Below, one piece after another: positions 1 to 9,094 of a DNA stretch of 44,724 bases. Numbering within the stretch: the stretch's first letter is position 1; the number at the start of each line of letters is the position of its first letter. The stretch covers positions 919 through 45,642 of the forward strand of contig NZ_JABGBW010000010.1 in the NCBI RefSeq assembly GCF_014229965.1, given 5' to 3'. Source of the stretch: Peptostreptococcus canis. Lineage in GTDB: Bacteria > Bacillota > Clostridia > Peptostreptococcales > Peptostreptococcaceae. The notes under the pieces were generated by a model that saw only the letters and a list, made by a program, of their open reading frames with translations, made no database searches and had not been told where the DNA came from. The position numbers and the translations under genes were made by a program.

Positions 1-30
1 AATTTTCTGTCATCATTCGACAGCTTGTAT

Positions 31-59
31 ATTATAGCATCTTTTAAAAAACACGTCAA
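31..59 (-). promoter_or_regulatory. sigma-A promoter reading out of the left edge
   Basis: Read on the minus strand this is TTGACG, a 17-base spacer and TATAAT, with a TG one base before the -10 (extended -10). The predicted transcript starts near base 24 and runs left out of the window, so the gene it serves is not visible. A short inverted repeat, CTGTC/GACAG at 7-11 and 19-23, would lie at the very 5' end of that transcript. Confidence 0.6.
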
Positions 60-499
60 TATTTTTATGACTTTTTTCTCAAAAAATATTTTTTAGTAAA
101 TAACTAAAATTCAATAGCTATAATTTTTAATAAATCCATATTGCTTTCCGCAAATAAATTATTATTTATCTCCTACTTGTTAAGGACAAGATATACTATA
201 TCACCATTGCATTTCTGTGTCAATATTTTTTTAATTATTTTTTTATATTTTTCTTTAATTACTTTTGATTATCCCAAAACCCACTCAAATGTTCGTGCTT
301 TATTTAATATAATCCAAAAAACAATATATTTTTTTAAAAAATATTCGTATTTAATTCATTATTAAGCTATACAAATTCTCACAATTGTTATAAAATAAAT
401 TTTAAAGCAAGATTTTAATTAAACGAAAGATGCATTTAATTAAATAAAAACTATATAGCAATAATAAATAACAATTAATAGAATTCTAAGGAGGAAATT
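60..499 (+). other. AT-rich intergenic region upstream of the aminotransferase
   Basis: About 440 bases with no convincing gene; the one open frame here (141-365) has no ribosome binding site and a composition no different from non-coding sequence. The palindromic 10-mer TTTAATTAAA occurs twice, at 414-423 and 435-444, separated by 11 bases. A good Shine-Dalgarno, AAGGAGG, sits just before the start codon at 500. The promoter cannot be fixed: a TATAAA near 390 is possible but lacks a clear -35 box. Confidence 0.4.
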
Positions 500-1681
500 A
501 TGCTATCTTCAAGATTAAAAAATGTCACACCTTCAGTTACTGTAGCCATAAGTTCAAAGGTAAAGGAAATGAAATCAAACAGAATAAATGTTATAAACCT
601 TAGCATAGGTGAACCTGACTTCACAATTCCTGAAAAAGCAAAGGAATACGGAAAAAAATCACTTGATGATAATAAAACAAAATATGATCTGGTTGCCGGA
701 ATACTTGAATTAAGAGAAGCCATTTGCGAAAAGCTAAATAAGGAAAATGAAATTTCATATACACCGGATCAAATAGTTTTATCAAGTGGTGCAAAAAATT
801 CAATAACAAATACAATTCTTGCAGTAACTGATCCGGGAGATGAGATTCTACTCCCTCTTCCATATTGGGTTAGTTATTCAGAAATAATAAAAATCACCAA
901 TGCGATACCAATAGAAGTTCCTACTAAAAAAGAAAATAATTTCAAAGTTACGAAATCAGACTTGGCAAAAGTAGTAACCGATAAAACAAAAATGATAGTT
1001 ATTACAAATCCGTCTAATCCAACCGGTGCAGTTTATACAAGAGATGAACTAATGGAAATAGCAGAATTTTGTCTAGAAAAAGGAATCTATATAATAGCCG
1101 ATGAAATTTATGAAAAAATTAGATTTAATGATTCTTTTGTCTCTATAGCTTCCCTAAGCGAGAATATTAAAAATATAACAATAACTATTAACGGTTTTGC
1201 CAAATCCGTGGCTATGACAGGTATGAGATTAGGATATACAGCCTCAAACACAGAAATCGCAAAAGCTATGTCTACTATACAAAGTCATATTGTTTCACAC
1301 CCTTCACTTACATCTCAATATATTGGCCTTGGCGCATTAAGGGAATGTGAAGAAGATATGAATCATATGGTTCAGACTTATAAAAAAAGATGTGAGCTTA
1401 TTACAAAAAGACTTGATAAAATAAAAAATATTTCTTATGTAGAGCCATCCGGAGCCTTTTATATTTTTATAGATTTATCTAAAGTAAAGGAAAAATACAA
1501 GTACAAAAATAGTTTTTCTGTTGAGTTTTGCCAAAACTTTTTAGAAGAAGAAAAAGTCGCTGTAGTTCCCGGTGAAGCTTTCGGTATTGATGAATATATA
1601 AGAATTTCATATGCTTGCCATGAGGACGAATTTTTAGAGGGAATAAATAGACTTGAAAAATATATAAACAAGTTCATTTAA
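500..1681 (+). CDS. class I/II pyridoxal-phosphate aminotransferase (aspartate aminotransferase-like)
   Basis: A 393-residue fold-type I aminotransferase, the usual length for the aspartate/aromatic aminotransferase group. Visible landmarks are the N-terminal substrate segment LSIGEPDF (about residues 34-41), the cofactor-contact stretch ITNPSNPTGAVY (about 170-180), ADEIYEKI, and NGFAKSVAMTGMRLGY, in which Lys235 is the expected Schiff-base lysine. The enzyme should move an amino group from an amino acid, most often aspartate, to 2-oxoglutarate in the cytoplasm; the true substrate cannot be read from sequence. The start is supported by AAGGAGG seven bases upstream. The gene stands alone, converges with lysS and is followed by a large hairpin. 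The aspC-like assignment is a family-level call. Confidence 0.9.
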   Translation: MLSSRLKNVTPSVTVAISSKVKEMKSNRINVINLSIGEPDFTIPEKAKEYGKKSLDDNKTKYDLVAGILELREAICEKLNKENEISYTPDQIVLSSGAKNSITNTILAVTDPGDEILLPLPYWVSYSEIIKITNAIPIEVPTKKENNFKVTKSDLAKVVTDKTKMIVITNPSNPTGAVYTRDELMEIAEFCLEKGIYIIADEIYEKIRFNDSFVSIASLSENIKNITITINGFAKSVAMTGMRLGYTASNTEIAKAMSTIQSHIVSHPSLTSQYIGLGALRECEEDMNHMVQTYKKRCELITKRLDKIKNISYVEPSGAFYIFIDLSKVKEKYKYKNSFSVEFCQNFLEEEKVAVVPGEAFGIDEYIRISYACHEDEFLEGINRLEKYINKFI

Positions 1682-1768
1682 TATTACCAACGAATAAGAA
1701 TAAAAAAGTAATTTTTAAATTGAAATATCAGTTCAGATTTTGTCTATAAATTATATATAAAAATAGAA

Positions 1769-1846
1769 ATTGGCTATTATCAATTTATAAAATGCGACTA
1801 TACTTTTATAAAGTTAGTGCAAAACGATCCATTGATAATAGCCAAT
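1769..1846. terminator. large two-tier inverted repeat between convergent genes (probable bidirectional terminator)
   Basis: Bases 1769-1784 (ATTGGCTATTATCAAT) are perfectly complementary to 1831-1846, a 16-bp stem with a 46-base loop. The loop holds a second perfect 8-bp stem, TTATAAAA at 1785-1792 with TTTTATAA at 1804-1811. A T-rich tract follows on both strands. It separates the aminotransferase (+) from lysS (-). The loop is much longer than in a standard intrinsic terminator. Confidence 0.6.
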
Positions 1847-1891
1847 ATTTTTTATAATATTTCCTATTAAAATTTCTATTATACCGTTTTC

Positions 1892-3415
1892 TTAAAGTTC
1901 CGTTTCTTCATCTCCCTCAACTTGAGTATTCAAAGGTTTCATCGTTGGGAATAATAATACATCTCTTATTGATGGTGAATTTGTAAGAAGCATTATTACT
2001 CTGTCTATACCTATACCTAAGCCTCCTGTTGGAGGTAGTCCTACCTCTAACGCATTGATGAAATCTTCATCCATTTCACAGGCTTCGTCATCACCTAATT
2101 CTCTTTTTCTTACCTGATCTTCAAATCTTCCCTTTTGATCAATGGGATCGTTTAATTCTGAAAATGCATTAGCAAGCTCCCATTTATTCGCAAAGGCTTC
2201 AAATCTATCTGTTTTTCTAGGATCTTCAGCGTTTCTCTTTGCAAGAGGGGATACTTCCACCGGATGATGTGTAATAAATGTTGGCTGTATTAATTTATCT
2301 TCGCCAAACTCTTCAAAAAATGCGTTAATTACCTCTCCACGTCTCATACCCGGAGTTATTTCAATACCTTTTTCTTTTGCAATTGCAAGTGCTTCTTCAT
2401 CTGTATTTATTACTGAGAAATCTACACCCGAATATTCTTTTACACATTCTTCCATCGTCATTCTTTTCCAAGGAGGTGTAAAATCTATTTCAGTCCCCTG
2501 ATAATTAATTTTCATACTTCCAGTTGCGACCTCAGCCATGTGTGAAATTACATTTTCAGTTATTTCCATCATATCTTCATAATCCGCATAAGCCTGATAT
2601 AACTCTATTGCCGTATATTCAGGATTATGTTTCATATCCATACCTTCATTTCTAAACATTCTACCCATTTCATATACTTTATCAAATCCACCAACTATTA
2701 ATCTCTTTAAATATAATTCATTGGCTATTCTCAAATACATTGGTATATCAAGAGTATTATGGTGTGTAATAAATGGTCTTGCATTAGCTCCGCCTGCTAT
2801 AGTATTCAATATAGGAGTTTCAACTTCCAAAAATCCAAGATTGTCCAAATAGTTTCTAAGAGCCTTTAATGCTTTTGTTCTTGTTAAAAATGCTTCTTTT
2901 ACTTCCGGGTTTACAATAAGATCTACATATCTTTGTCTGTATCTTAAATCAACATCTTTTAAACCATGATATTTTTCAGGAAGAACTTGAAGTGATTTTG
3001 ACATAAGTAATATCTTTTCGGCATGAATAGAAACTTCTTCAGTTTTAGTCTTAAATACAAAACCTTCAACACCAACTATATCACCCATATCAAAAGTCTT
3101 AAACTTTTTATAATCGTCTACTCCTACATCATCTCTTTTTACATATACCTGAATTCTACCATTTTGATCTTGTAGATGCATGAAAGAAGCCTTTCCCATT
3201 ATTCTTTTAGACATAATTCGTCCGGCAATACTTACGTGCTTACCTTCTAATTTATCATAATTATTTTTAATCTCATCTGAATGATGAGTAACATTATACT
3301 TACTTATTTTAAAAGGATCTTCTCCCATCTCCTGCAAGTTCTTAAGTTTTTCTCTTCTTACCATTAGAACTTCACTAAGATTTTCTACCTGATTTTCCGG
3401 CTTATTATTTTGCAT
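1892..3415 (-). CDS. lysS: lysyl-tRNA synthetase, class II
   Basis: A 507-residue cytoplasmic enzyme that charges tRNA-Lys with lysine at the cost of ATP. The N-terminal OB-fold anticodon-binding domain (about residues 60-165) contains the typical [18 protein letters not shown] and [14 protein letters not shown] stretches. The class II catalytic core follows: motif 1 around [23 protein letters not shown], motif 2 around [13 protein letters not shown], and motif 3 as [13 protein letters not shown] near residue 480. Length matches bacterial class II LysRS. The start follows AAGGAGGAAAT. It lies 101 bases downstream of greA and is probably cotranscribed with it, since no promoter or terminator is evident between them. 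No T-box leader was seen. Confidence 0.97.
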   Translation of the reverse strand: MQNNKPENQVENLSEVLMVRREKLKNLQEMGEDPFKISKYNVTHHSDEIKNNYDKLEGKHVSIAGRIMSKRIMGKASFMHLQDQNGRIQVYVKRDDVGVDDYKKFKTFDMGDIVGVEGFVFKTKTEEVSIHAEKILLMSKSLQVLPEKYHGLKDVDLRYRQRYVDLIVNPEVKEAFLTRTKALKALRNYLDNLGFLEVETPILNTIAGGANARPFITHHNTLDIPMYLRIANELYLKRLIVGGFDKVYEMGRMFRNEGMDMKHNPEYTAIELYQAYADYEDMMEITENVISHMAEVATGSMKINYQGTEIDFTPPWKRMTMEECVKEYSGVDFSVINTDEEALAIAKEKGIEITPGMRRGEVINAFFEEFGEDKLIQPTFITHHPVEVSPLAKRNAEDPRKTDRFEAFANKWELANAFSELNDPIDQKGRFEDQVRKRELGDDEACEMDEDFINALEVGLPPTGGLGIGIDRVIMLLTNSPSIRDVLLFPTMKPLNTQVEGDEETEL

Positions 3416-3516
3416 TATTTCCTCCTTAATTATTTTTAATTTCGATTACTATTTATCGTATTTTTATATTAAATCTAAATCTGTCTATAAATATTATTAT
3501 ATTTACTTTTTATTAT

Positions 3517-4002
3517 TTATCTTTTTATCTCAAGAACCTCTAAAGTAATTATGCCGTCCGGTACATTTACTTCTACTTTATCTCCTACTTTTCTGTTTAA
3601 TAATGCTCTACCTACCGGAGATTCATTAGAAATTTTAAATTCATATGGATCAGCCTCTGCACTTCCAACAATAGTATATTCTATCTCTTCTCCGAATTCC
3701 TCATCAAATATTTTAACTATTGAACCTATAGTAACTATATTTAAATCAACACTATTTTCATCTATTATAACGGCGTTTCTTATCATATTTTCCAACACCA
3801 TTATTCTTTCTTCCAATGCTGCTTGTTCTTTTTTCGCCTCATCATATTCCGCATTCTCAGATAAATCACCAAAAGATATAGCCTCTTTTAATCTTTCAGC
3901 AACTTCTTTTCTTCTAGTTGTTTTTAAAAGTTCCAACTCATCTTCCAATTTATCGAATCCCTCCTGCGTAAGGATTATTTCTTTGCTATTATTTTCCTCC
4001 AT
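3517..4002 (-). CDS. greA: transcription elongation factor GreA
   Basis: At 161 residues this is the normal size for GreA. The N-terminal half (about 1-80) is the antiparallel coiled coil that enters the RNA polymerase secondary channel; it carries [14 protein letters not shown] and the acidic tip motif [13 protein letters not shown], whose Asp and Glu help RNA polymerase cleave backtracked transcripts. The C-terminal FKBP-like domain contains [18 protein letters not shown], a GreA signature. The start follows GGAGG at seven bases. It precedes lysS, a common arrangement in Firmicutes. It has its own consensus promoter embedded in the end of dusB and a hairpin in its leader. Confidence 0.97.
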   Translation of the reverse strand: MEENNSKEIILTQEGFDKLEDELELLKTTRRKEVAERLKEAISFGDLSENAEYDEAKKEQAALEERIMVLENMIRNAVIIDENSVDLNIVTIGSIVKIFDEEFGEEIEYTIVGSAEADPYEFKISNESPVGRALLNRKVGDKVEVNVPDGIITLEVLEIKR

Positions 4003-4103
4003 GTTAAGTCCTCCATACTCAATTTCATTTTATATTTTATTAATATTAATTTCTAATACCTTAATTTCAATCAGTCTATAGCTAAGTATTGCCAATTAAA
4101 ACA

Positions 4104-4132
4104 TAAATTGTGCCAATTTTTGACACAATTTA
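4104..4132 (-). promoter_or_regulatory. hairpin in the greA leader
   Basis: TAAATTGTG at 4104-4112 pairs perfectly with CACAATTTA at 4124-4132 (9 bp, 11-base loop). It lies about 10 bases after the predicted transcription start of greA-lysS. The octamer TGCCAATT occurs in the loop arm at 4111-4118 and again at 4090-4097. It may be an early terminator, a stability element or an operator. The sequence alone does not decide which. Confidence 0.45.
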
Positions 4133-4147
4133 CAATATATCCGATAT

Positions 4148-4176
4148 ATTATATGCTAAAATATGCTACTTGTCAA
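4148..4176 (-). promoter_or_regulatory. consensus sigma-A promoter of greA-lysS
   Basis: On the minus strand this is TTGACA, 17 bases and TATAAT, exact matches to both consensus hexamers at ideal spacing. The -35 box lies inside the last codons of dusB, whose stop codon is 4166-4168. Transcription should start near 4141, giving a leader of roughly 140 bases before greA. Confidence 0.8.
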
Positions 4177-5122
4177 TATTTTTAAGAACCTTTATTACTT
4201 CCCTGTAATCTTCCATCTTATTAATTTCATCTCTTAATCTAGCAGAATTTCTGATTCCTTTCAAATACCAGCCAATATGTTTTCTCATTTCTCTAACAGC
4301 AACATATTCACCATGTTCTTTTACTGAATACTCCATATGTCTGATTGCCACTTCTATTTTTTCAGATATGCTTGGAAGTTCTAAAATTTCACCTGACTTA
4401 AAATAATGATTAATATTTCTAAATATCCAAGGATTGCCCTGTGCACCTCTCCCTATCATTATCGCATCACAATTGGTAATTTTTTTTATATTTATAGCAT
4501 CATCTATACTACATACATCACCATTACCTATCACCGGTATATTTAGCTCCGATTTCACTCTTCTTATTATTTCCCAATCCGCTTTACCCGAATAATATTG
4601 TTCTCTGGTTCTTCCATGAATAGTTATTGCATCTATTCCCATTTCCTGAGCTATTTTAGCAATTTCAAGCGCATTCACACTATTATTGTCCCAGCCCTTT
4701 CTTATTTTCAATGTCACGGGCTTCTTAGATTTAGACACTACACTATCCAAAACTCTTTTAACTAATTCCGGATTTCGCATTAAAGCAGAACCATCACCAT
4801 TTTTTACCACCTTAGGAGCAGGACATCCCATATTTATATCAAGTATCTCATTAGGATAATCATTTAAAATCTCAGCAGCTTTTCCCATAAATTCCGGCTC
4901 ACTACCAAAAATCTGTATAGCTACAGGATGTTCTTCAGTTAATATATTGAGCATTTTTTTTGTATTTTGATCATCGTAACAAAGTGCTTTTGCATTGATC
5001 ATCTCCGTATATAGAAGACCACAGTCCAATTCCTTACAAATAAGTCTAAAAGGTAAATCCGTAACACCGGCCATAGGAGCTAGAAAAACTTCATTTTCTA
5101 CTTCAAAATCCCTAAACTTCAT
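4166..5122 (-). CDS. dusB: tRNA-dihydrouridine synthase (DusB family)
   Basis: A 318-residue FMN-dependent TIM-barrel enzyme that reduces uridine to dihydrouridine in the D-loop of tRNA using NADPH. Characteristic stretches are [13 protein letters not shown] (about 16-28), [20 protein letters not shown] (about 96-115; its Cys is the catalytic acid) and [18 protein letters not shown] (about 165-182), followed by the phosphate-binding IGNGDV and [11 protein letters not shown]. The ATG at 5122 lies inside the last codons of coaX, so the two overlap by 11 bases and are translationally coupled. This Dus next to a type III pantothenate kinase is a common Firmicute arrangement. Confidence 0.93.
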   Translation of the reverse strand: MKFRDFEVENEVFLAPMAGVTDLPFRLICKELDCGLLYTEMINAKALCYDDQNTKKMLNILTEEHPVAIQIFGSEPEFMGKAAEILNDYPNEILDINMGCPAPKVVKNGDGSALMRNPELVKRVLDSVVSKSKKPVTLKIRKGWDNNSVNALEIAKIAQEMGIDAITIHGRTREQYYSGKADWEIIRRVKSELNIPVIGNGDVCSIDDAINIKKITNCDAIMIGRGAQGNPWIFRNINHYFKSGEILELPSISEKIEVAIRHMEYSVKEHGEYVAVREMRKHIGWYLKGIRNSARLRDEINKMEDYREVIKVLKNIDK

Positions 5123-5906
5123 GAATAACTCTCTTTTCTATTTGATTTTTTTCATAAATTTGTCTCAATCCTTCAAGTGATAAATTCGAGTCCACTACAT
5201 CTATTGCATCCGTCTCAGAGGATATCAGATTCGCAAGCCCACCTGTAGCTATAACCGTAACATTATCATCCCCTAGCTCATATTTCATATTTTTCACTAT
5301 TTTTTCTACTTGTCCGGCATAACCATAAATAATTCCGGCTTGCATAGATGATACAGTATCTTTACATATTATTGTATCCGGTTTTATCAATTCTACTCTA
5401 GGCAATTTGGATGCATTTTGGAATAATGCCTCACTTGATATTTTTACTCCAGGAGAAATTGCCCCACCTAAATAATCACCCTTTCGAGAAATTGCACAAT
5501 ATGTAGTAGCAGTTCCAAAATCTATTATAATTAACGGAGCTCCATATTTTGCTATTGCCGCGACAGCATTAATTATTCTATCAGCACCCACCATTTTGGG
5601 ATCATAATATTTGATATTAAGACCTGTTTTTATACCCGGTCCCACAATCAATGGAGATATATTACAATATTTTTTACAAAAATTTTCAAGTGAATGCATT
5701 ACAGCAGGCACAACAGAAGATACTATTATAGAGTCTATTGTCCCTAAACCAATATCACTTGCATCAAATAAATTTTTTATAAGAACTCCATATTCATCTG
5801 AAGTTTTATTTAGGTCGGTATTTATTCTCCAATCTCTAATAAGTGTTTTATCATCATAAACACCTAATACCATATTTGTATTTCCAACATCTATTACTAA
5901 TAACAT
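5112..5906 (-). CDS. coaX: type III pantothenate kinase
   Basis: A 264-residue enzyme that phosphorylates pantothenate, the first step of coenzyme A synthesis. It belongs to the ASKHA fold: the N-terminal phosphate loop is [12 protein letters not shown] (about 4-15), the pantothenate-binding segment is [13 protein letters not shown] (about 105-117), and [13 protein letters not shown] (about 125-137) forms the second ATP/metal site. The usual length is 255-265 residues. The start is preceded by AAAGG. It heads the coaX-dusB unit and is divergent from birA. The shared intergenic region contains a promoter for each direction. Confidence 0.95.
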   Translation of the reverse strand: MLLVIDVGNTNMVLGVYDDKTLIRDWRINTDLNKTSDEYGVLIKNLFDASDIGLGTIDSIIVSSVVPAVMHSLENFCKKYCNISPLIVGPGIKTGLNIKYYDPKMVGADRIINAVAAIAKYGAPLIIIDFGTATTYCAISRKGDYLGGAISPGVKISSEALFQNASKLPRVELIKPDTIICKDTVSSMQAGIIYGYAGQVEKIVKNMKYELGDDNVTVIATGGLANLISSETDAIDVVDSNLSLEGLRQIYEKNQIEKRVIHEV

Positions 5907-5953
5907 ATATTTACCTTTCTTTCAAAATAACCATTTTTATAATAACAAATATT

Positions 5954-5982
5954 ATTTTATCACCCCAAACATAGATTATCAA
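5954..5982 (-). promoter_or_regulatory. probable promoter of coaX-dusB
   Basis: On the minus strand this is TTGATA, 17 bases and TAAAAT, with a TG one base before the -10. The predicted start lies about 40 bases upstream of the coaX start codon. Confidence 0.55.
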
Positions 5983-6017
5983 GCTATATACAATTATTCA
6001 TAAACCAATTATTTTTG

Positions 6018-6026
6018 TGATATAAT
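6018..6026 (+). promoter_or_regulatory. extended -10 element of the probable birA promoter
   Basis: TGATATAAT is an extended -10 (TG, one base, TATAAT). There is no good -35 box 17 bases upstream. It would give birA a leader of about 100 bases that includes the 13-bp inverted repeat at 6054-6091. Confidence 0.45.
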
Positions 6027-6053
6027 AATAATCAAATATATAAATTTTTTCTA

Positions 6054-6091
6054 ATTAATTAAATAAATACGATTGAAATTATTTAATTAAT
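6054..6091. repeat. 13-bp perfect inverted repeat in the birA leader
   Basis: ATTAATTAAATAA at 6054-6066 is exactly complementary to 6079-6091, with a 12-base spacer. It lies between the predicted birA start site and the gene, so it could be an operator or an RNA hairpin. It does not resemble the known BirA operator core (TTGTAAACC arms). The similar paired TTTAATTAAA motif upstream of the aminotransferase at 414-444 may be related or merely reflect AT richness. Confidence 0.5.
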
Positions 6092-6131
6092 ACAGAATAA
6101 AAACTAATGAGAAAGGATTTTTATTTTTATT

Positions 6132-7124
6132 ATGAATACAAAAAATACAAAAGAATTTATCATAAATATTCTAAAGGATAATTCTGACAAATACATTTCA
6201 GGAGAATATATTTCTCAGCAATTAGGATTATCCAGAGCTTCTGTATGGAAGGGCATCAAAACACTTCAAAAAGAAGGTTTTAATATCACATCAAAAAATG
6301 GAGCGGGATATAGACTTGAAGGAAAGAAAAAGGAATCTACTTTATCATCATATGAAATTAAATATAATTTAAATACCAAATATATAGCACAAAAAATATA
6401 TTCTTTCGATACCATAGATTCAACAAATATATATGCAAATAATATAGCTGAAAAATCTCCTGAAGGCACTGTTATAATATCAAATGAACAGACAGATGGA
6501 AAAGGAAGAACTGGCAAAAAATGGATTTCAAAAGAAAATGATGGAGTTTACTTCAGCATTATATTAAAACCAAACATACCCATCATTAAATCCAGTTTCC
6601 TAACACAAGTAGCCGGAGCTTCACTTTTAAAAACACTAGAAAAACTATCTGTAAAAACCGAAATAAAATGGCCAAATGATATTATCCTTAATAATAAAAA
6701 AATAGCCGGCATACTTACGGAAATGAATGCTGAAATAGACAAAATATCGTATATAATAGTAGGCATAGGTATAAATCTATATAATTCAGAATTCGAAAAA
6801 AGTATTTCCAATGTGGCTACTTCAATAAAAAAAGAAGGATATAATTTAAATAAAGAACAATTTTTGAAATTATTTTTTGAGACTTTTGAATATTATTACG
6901 ATAAATTCATATGTGATGACAATGATGAGGTTCTAAAAATACTTAGAGATTATTCCGCAGTTTTAGGAAAAGATATATATATATTAAAAAATGGTGAGAA
7001 AAAAATTGTTTTTGCCGAAAATATTGATGAACACGGTAATTTAGTCATCAGAAATAGTTTTGGAATTTTAGAAACGATTTTTTCAGGTGAAATATCTATT
7101 AGAGGTTTAGATTCCTATGTATAG
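6132..7124 (+). CDS. birA: bifunctional biotin-protein ligase / biotin operon repressor
   Basis: A 330-residue protein with an N-terminal winged helix (about 5-62, including SGEYISQQLGLSRASVWKGI). The catalytic core follows: the biotinyl-adenylate loop GKGRTGKKW (123-131), KWPNDI (about 176-181) and IVGIGINL, then a C-terminal SH3-like domain ending ETIFSGEISIRG. It makes biotinyl-AMP and transfers biotin to carboxylase carrier proteins. The DNA-binding domain means it should also repress biotin genes when ligand-bound. No biotin synthesis gene lies nearby. The Shine-Dalgarno AAAGGA is spaced farther than usual from the ATG, about 15 bases, but the protein start aligns with the family. It ends opposite the transketolase genes at a large hairpin. 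Confidence 0.94.
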   Translation: MNTKNTKEFIINILKDNSDKYISGEYISQQLGLSRASVWKGIKTLQKEGFNITSKNGAGYRLEGKKKESTLSSYEIKYNLNTKYIAQKIYSFDTIDSTNIYANNIAEKSPEGTVIISNEQTDGKGRTGKKWISKENDGVYFSIILKPNIPIIKSSFLTQVAGASLLKTLEKLSVKTEIKWPNDIILNNKKIAGILTEMNAEIDKISYIIVGIGINLYNSEFEKSISNVATSIKKEGYNLNKEQFLKLFFETFEYYYDKFICDDNDEVLKILRDYSAVLGKDIYILKNGEKKIVFAENIDEHGNLVIRNSFGILETIFSGEISIRGLDSYV

Positions 7125-7183
7125 TTTCACAGACTCATTTTATACAACTTCCCATAAGTAAAGCGGTTGTACATAAAAATACA

Positions 7184-7244
7184 GAAAATTAAGGAGTTTT
7201 CTCAAAAGCCATAAACTTTGACTTGATGATACTCCTTAATTTTC
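7184..7244. terminator. large-loop inverted repeat between convergent birA and transketolase genes
   Basis: GAAAATTAAGGAGT at 7184-7197 pairs perfectly with 7231-7244 (14 bp) around a 33-base loop. Inside the loop TCAAAAG (7202-7208) and CTTTGA (7216-7221) can form a smaller stem with one bulged A. It lies between birA (+) and the transketolase C-terminal subunit gene (-). The layout matches the structure at 1769-1846. A bidirectional terminator is the simplest reading. Confidence 0.55.
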
Positions 7245-7278
7245 ATATATTATGATACTTAATAAACGTTGTTTTTCT

Positions 7279-8211
7279 CTAAATCAATTTAATTGCTTCT
7301 CCTGCAATATCATCGGCAGTCAAGTTGTACTCTTTCATTAAATAGTCTTGTTTTCCAACCTGACCAAATCTATTATTTATACCTATTCTTTTTACTTTAA
7401 TAGGATATTTCTCACTTAAAAGCTCGGCAACGGAAGATCCCAAACCATTATTAATAGAGTGATTTTCACAGGTTATAACTCTCCCGGTTTTTTGTGCGGA
7501 CTTTAATATCACTTCTTCATTTAAAGGCTTTATTCTATATACATCTATGACTTCGGCATAAATACCATGCTTTTCAAGCTTATCAGCTGCTTCTAAAGCC
7601 TCTTTTACCTCTATACCACAAGCTAGTATAGTGATACTTTTTCCTTTTTTTAATATATTGGCACCGGTGTTTTCAAATTTAGTTTCTTCACTGTAAATAG
7701 CAAACTCCTGTTTTTTTCTAGCCGTTCTAATATATATTAATTTTTTGCTTTCATAAGCGTATTCCAGTACTTTATTAAATTGCACAGGATCACAAACATC
7801 ATATATTTCTATATTTGGTATTATTCTAAGTATCCCCACATCTTCAAAGGTCATATGTGTCCCACCGTTATGTTCGGCAGTTACACCTGCATCTGATCCC
7901 ACCAAACAAGCACTTAGCTTGGAATATCCCAACGATATAAATATTTGATCCATCGCCCTCCTTGTCAAAAACTGGCCAAATGAATGCACAAAACAATACC
8001 CTCCTGCCAAATTAATACCGGATGCTACACCTATCATGTTTGCTTCCATAATACCTAAATTTATATAGTTTTTCCCCATTATCTCTTTCAATCCGGAAGT
8101 TGACATTGAAGAACTTAAATCCGCTTCTAACGCAAAAATATTTGAATCTTTTTTAAATAATTTTTCAACTGTTTTAGCATAAGATTTTCTCATTTCTAAT
8201 TCTGAATACAT
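7279..8211 (-). CDS. transketolase, C-terminal (pyrimidine-binding and C-terminal) subunit
   Basis: A 310-residue half-transketolase. It carries the central pyrimidine-binding domain (ALEADLSSSM, FINLGIMEANMIGVASGINLAG, SDAGVTAEHNGGTHMTFEDVG) and the C-terminal domain (ITILACGIEVKEALEAADKL). The conserved Glu of GIMEANMIG activates the thiamine diphosphate cofactor. With the adjacent N-terminal subunit it should form a full transketolase, moving two-carbon units between sugar phosphates in the pentose phosphate pathway. It starts two bases after the upstream subunit stops, with GGAAAGG as binding site. Location at the end of a PTS operon suggests it handles the imported sugar phosphate. DXP synthase shares this fold, but the split form and context favour transketolase. 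Confidence 0.88.
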   Translation of the reverse strand: MYSELEMRKSYAKTVEKLFKKDSNIFALEADLSSSMSTSGLKEIMGKNYINLGIMEANMIGVASGINLAGGYCFVHSFGQFLTRRAMDQIFISLGYSKLSACLVGSDAGVTAEHNGGTHMTFEDVGILRIIPNIEIYDVCDPVQFNKVLEYAYESKKLIYIRTARKKQEFAIYSEETKFENTGANILKKGKSITILACGIEVKEALEAADKLEKHGIYAEVIDVYRIKPLNEEVILKSAQKTGRVITCENHSINNGLGSSVAELLSEKYPIKVKRIGINNRFGQVGKQDYLMKEYNLTADDIAGEAIKLI

Positions 8212-8212
8212 A

Positions 8213-9058
8213 TTATAATAGGCCCCTTTCCTGTAGACTTTTTTCCAAATCTAAAATTGTTTCATTTATCTTTCCAGTCGCTTCTTTATCTAATCTCATA
8301 TGATGGTTCGACATAGTATCCTCAATAAATTTCACCCCTGCTCCTTTTACTGTATCGAGAATTATGCTTGTAGGTTTATCTTTAATTTTTCTAGCAGAAT
8401 CAAATCCCGATTTAATACTTTCAATATCATTTCCATTCAGTTTTTCCACATTAAATCCAAACGCTCTGAATTTATCTTCGAGACTAAACAAATTACAAAT
8501 ATCTTTAGTATATCCATCTAATTGCTTTTTATTATCATCTATTATAACTACAAGGTTGTTCAAATTATGATGTGCAATAAACATAAATGCCTCCCAACAT
8601 TGCCCCTCATTTAATTCACCATCACCAACTATGCAATATACTCTATTTGTCATATTTTTATACTTTAAATAATAAGCGAGTCCGGCTGCTACAGAAATCC
8701 CCTGCCCCAGAGAACCTGTCGTCATATCTACACCCTTGATTTTATTTCGATCTGGGTGAGATGGTAAATCTGTCCCATTATCATTTAATGTAAATAAATT
8801 ATCTATCGGAAAAAATCCACTAACTGCAAGTGCAGCGTAATAGGCAGGACCGGCATGTCCCTTAGAAAGTATAAAGTAATCCCTATCTTCTGATTCCGGG
8901 TTATTAGAATCAAATTTCATTTCACTGCCATATAAAACCGCCAACACTTCAACTATAGATAAAGCACCACCATAGTGACCGTATCCTAATCTGCCTAATT
9001 CTTTTAATGTATAGTATCTGATTAAATCAGCGGTTGCTTTTAAATCTCTATTCATCAT
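8213..9058 (-). CDS. transketolase, N-terminal (thiamine diphosphate-binding) subunit
   Basis: A 281-residue half-transketolase with the diphosphate-binding domain. Visible are GRLGYGHYGGALSIVEVLAVLY (about 21-42), DYFILSKGHAGPAYYAAL (about 65-82), GSLGQGISVAAGLA (about 116-129) and the cofactor motif GDGELNEGQCWEA (about 146-158) followed by VVIIDDN. Normal single-chain transketolases join this to the C-terminal half; splitting into two adjacent genes is common in Firmicutes and archaea. The second of two tandem ATGs (9055) has better spacing from GGGAGG. A terminator-like hairpin separates it from the PTS IIC gene upstream, so it may be expressed at a lower or separately controlled level. 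Confidence 0.9.
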   Translation of the reverse strand: MMNRDLKATADLIRYYTLKELGRLGYGHYGGALSIVEVLAVLYGSEMKFDSNNPESEDRDYFILSKGHAGPAYYAALAVSGFFPIDNLFTLNDNGTDLPSHPDRNKIKGVDMTTGSLGQGISVAAGLAYYLKYKNMTNRVYCIVGDGELNEGQCWEAFMFIAHHNLNNLVVIIDDNKKQLDGYTKDICNLFSLEDKFRAFGFNVEKLNGNDIESIKSGFDSARKIKDKPTSIILDTVKGAGVKFIEDTMSNHHMRLDKEATGKINETILDLEKSLQERGLL

Positions 9059-9094
9059 TTCCTCCCAAATTAATTAATTGCTCTTTAAACTTAA

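Noticed and set aside
141-365. A 74-codon open frame in the AT-rich region before the aminotransferase
   Set aside because: It begins at a TTG with no ribosome binding site, is rich in Phe, Ile and Tyr as expected from random AT-rich sequence, and resembles nothing known.
3416-3516. T-box leader upstream of lysS
   Set aside because: The gap to greA is only 101 bases and has neither the conserved T-box sequence nor a terminator.
3551-4081. A 176-codon open frame antisense to greA
   Set aside because: It mirrors greA codons, has no binding site, and its Ser-rich composition is typical of antisense reading of an acidic coiled-coil gene.
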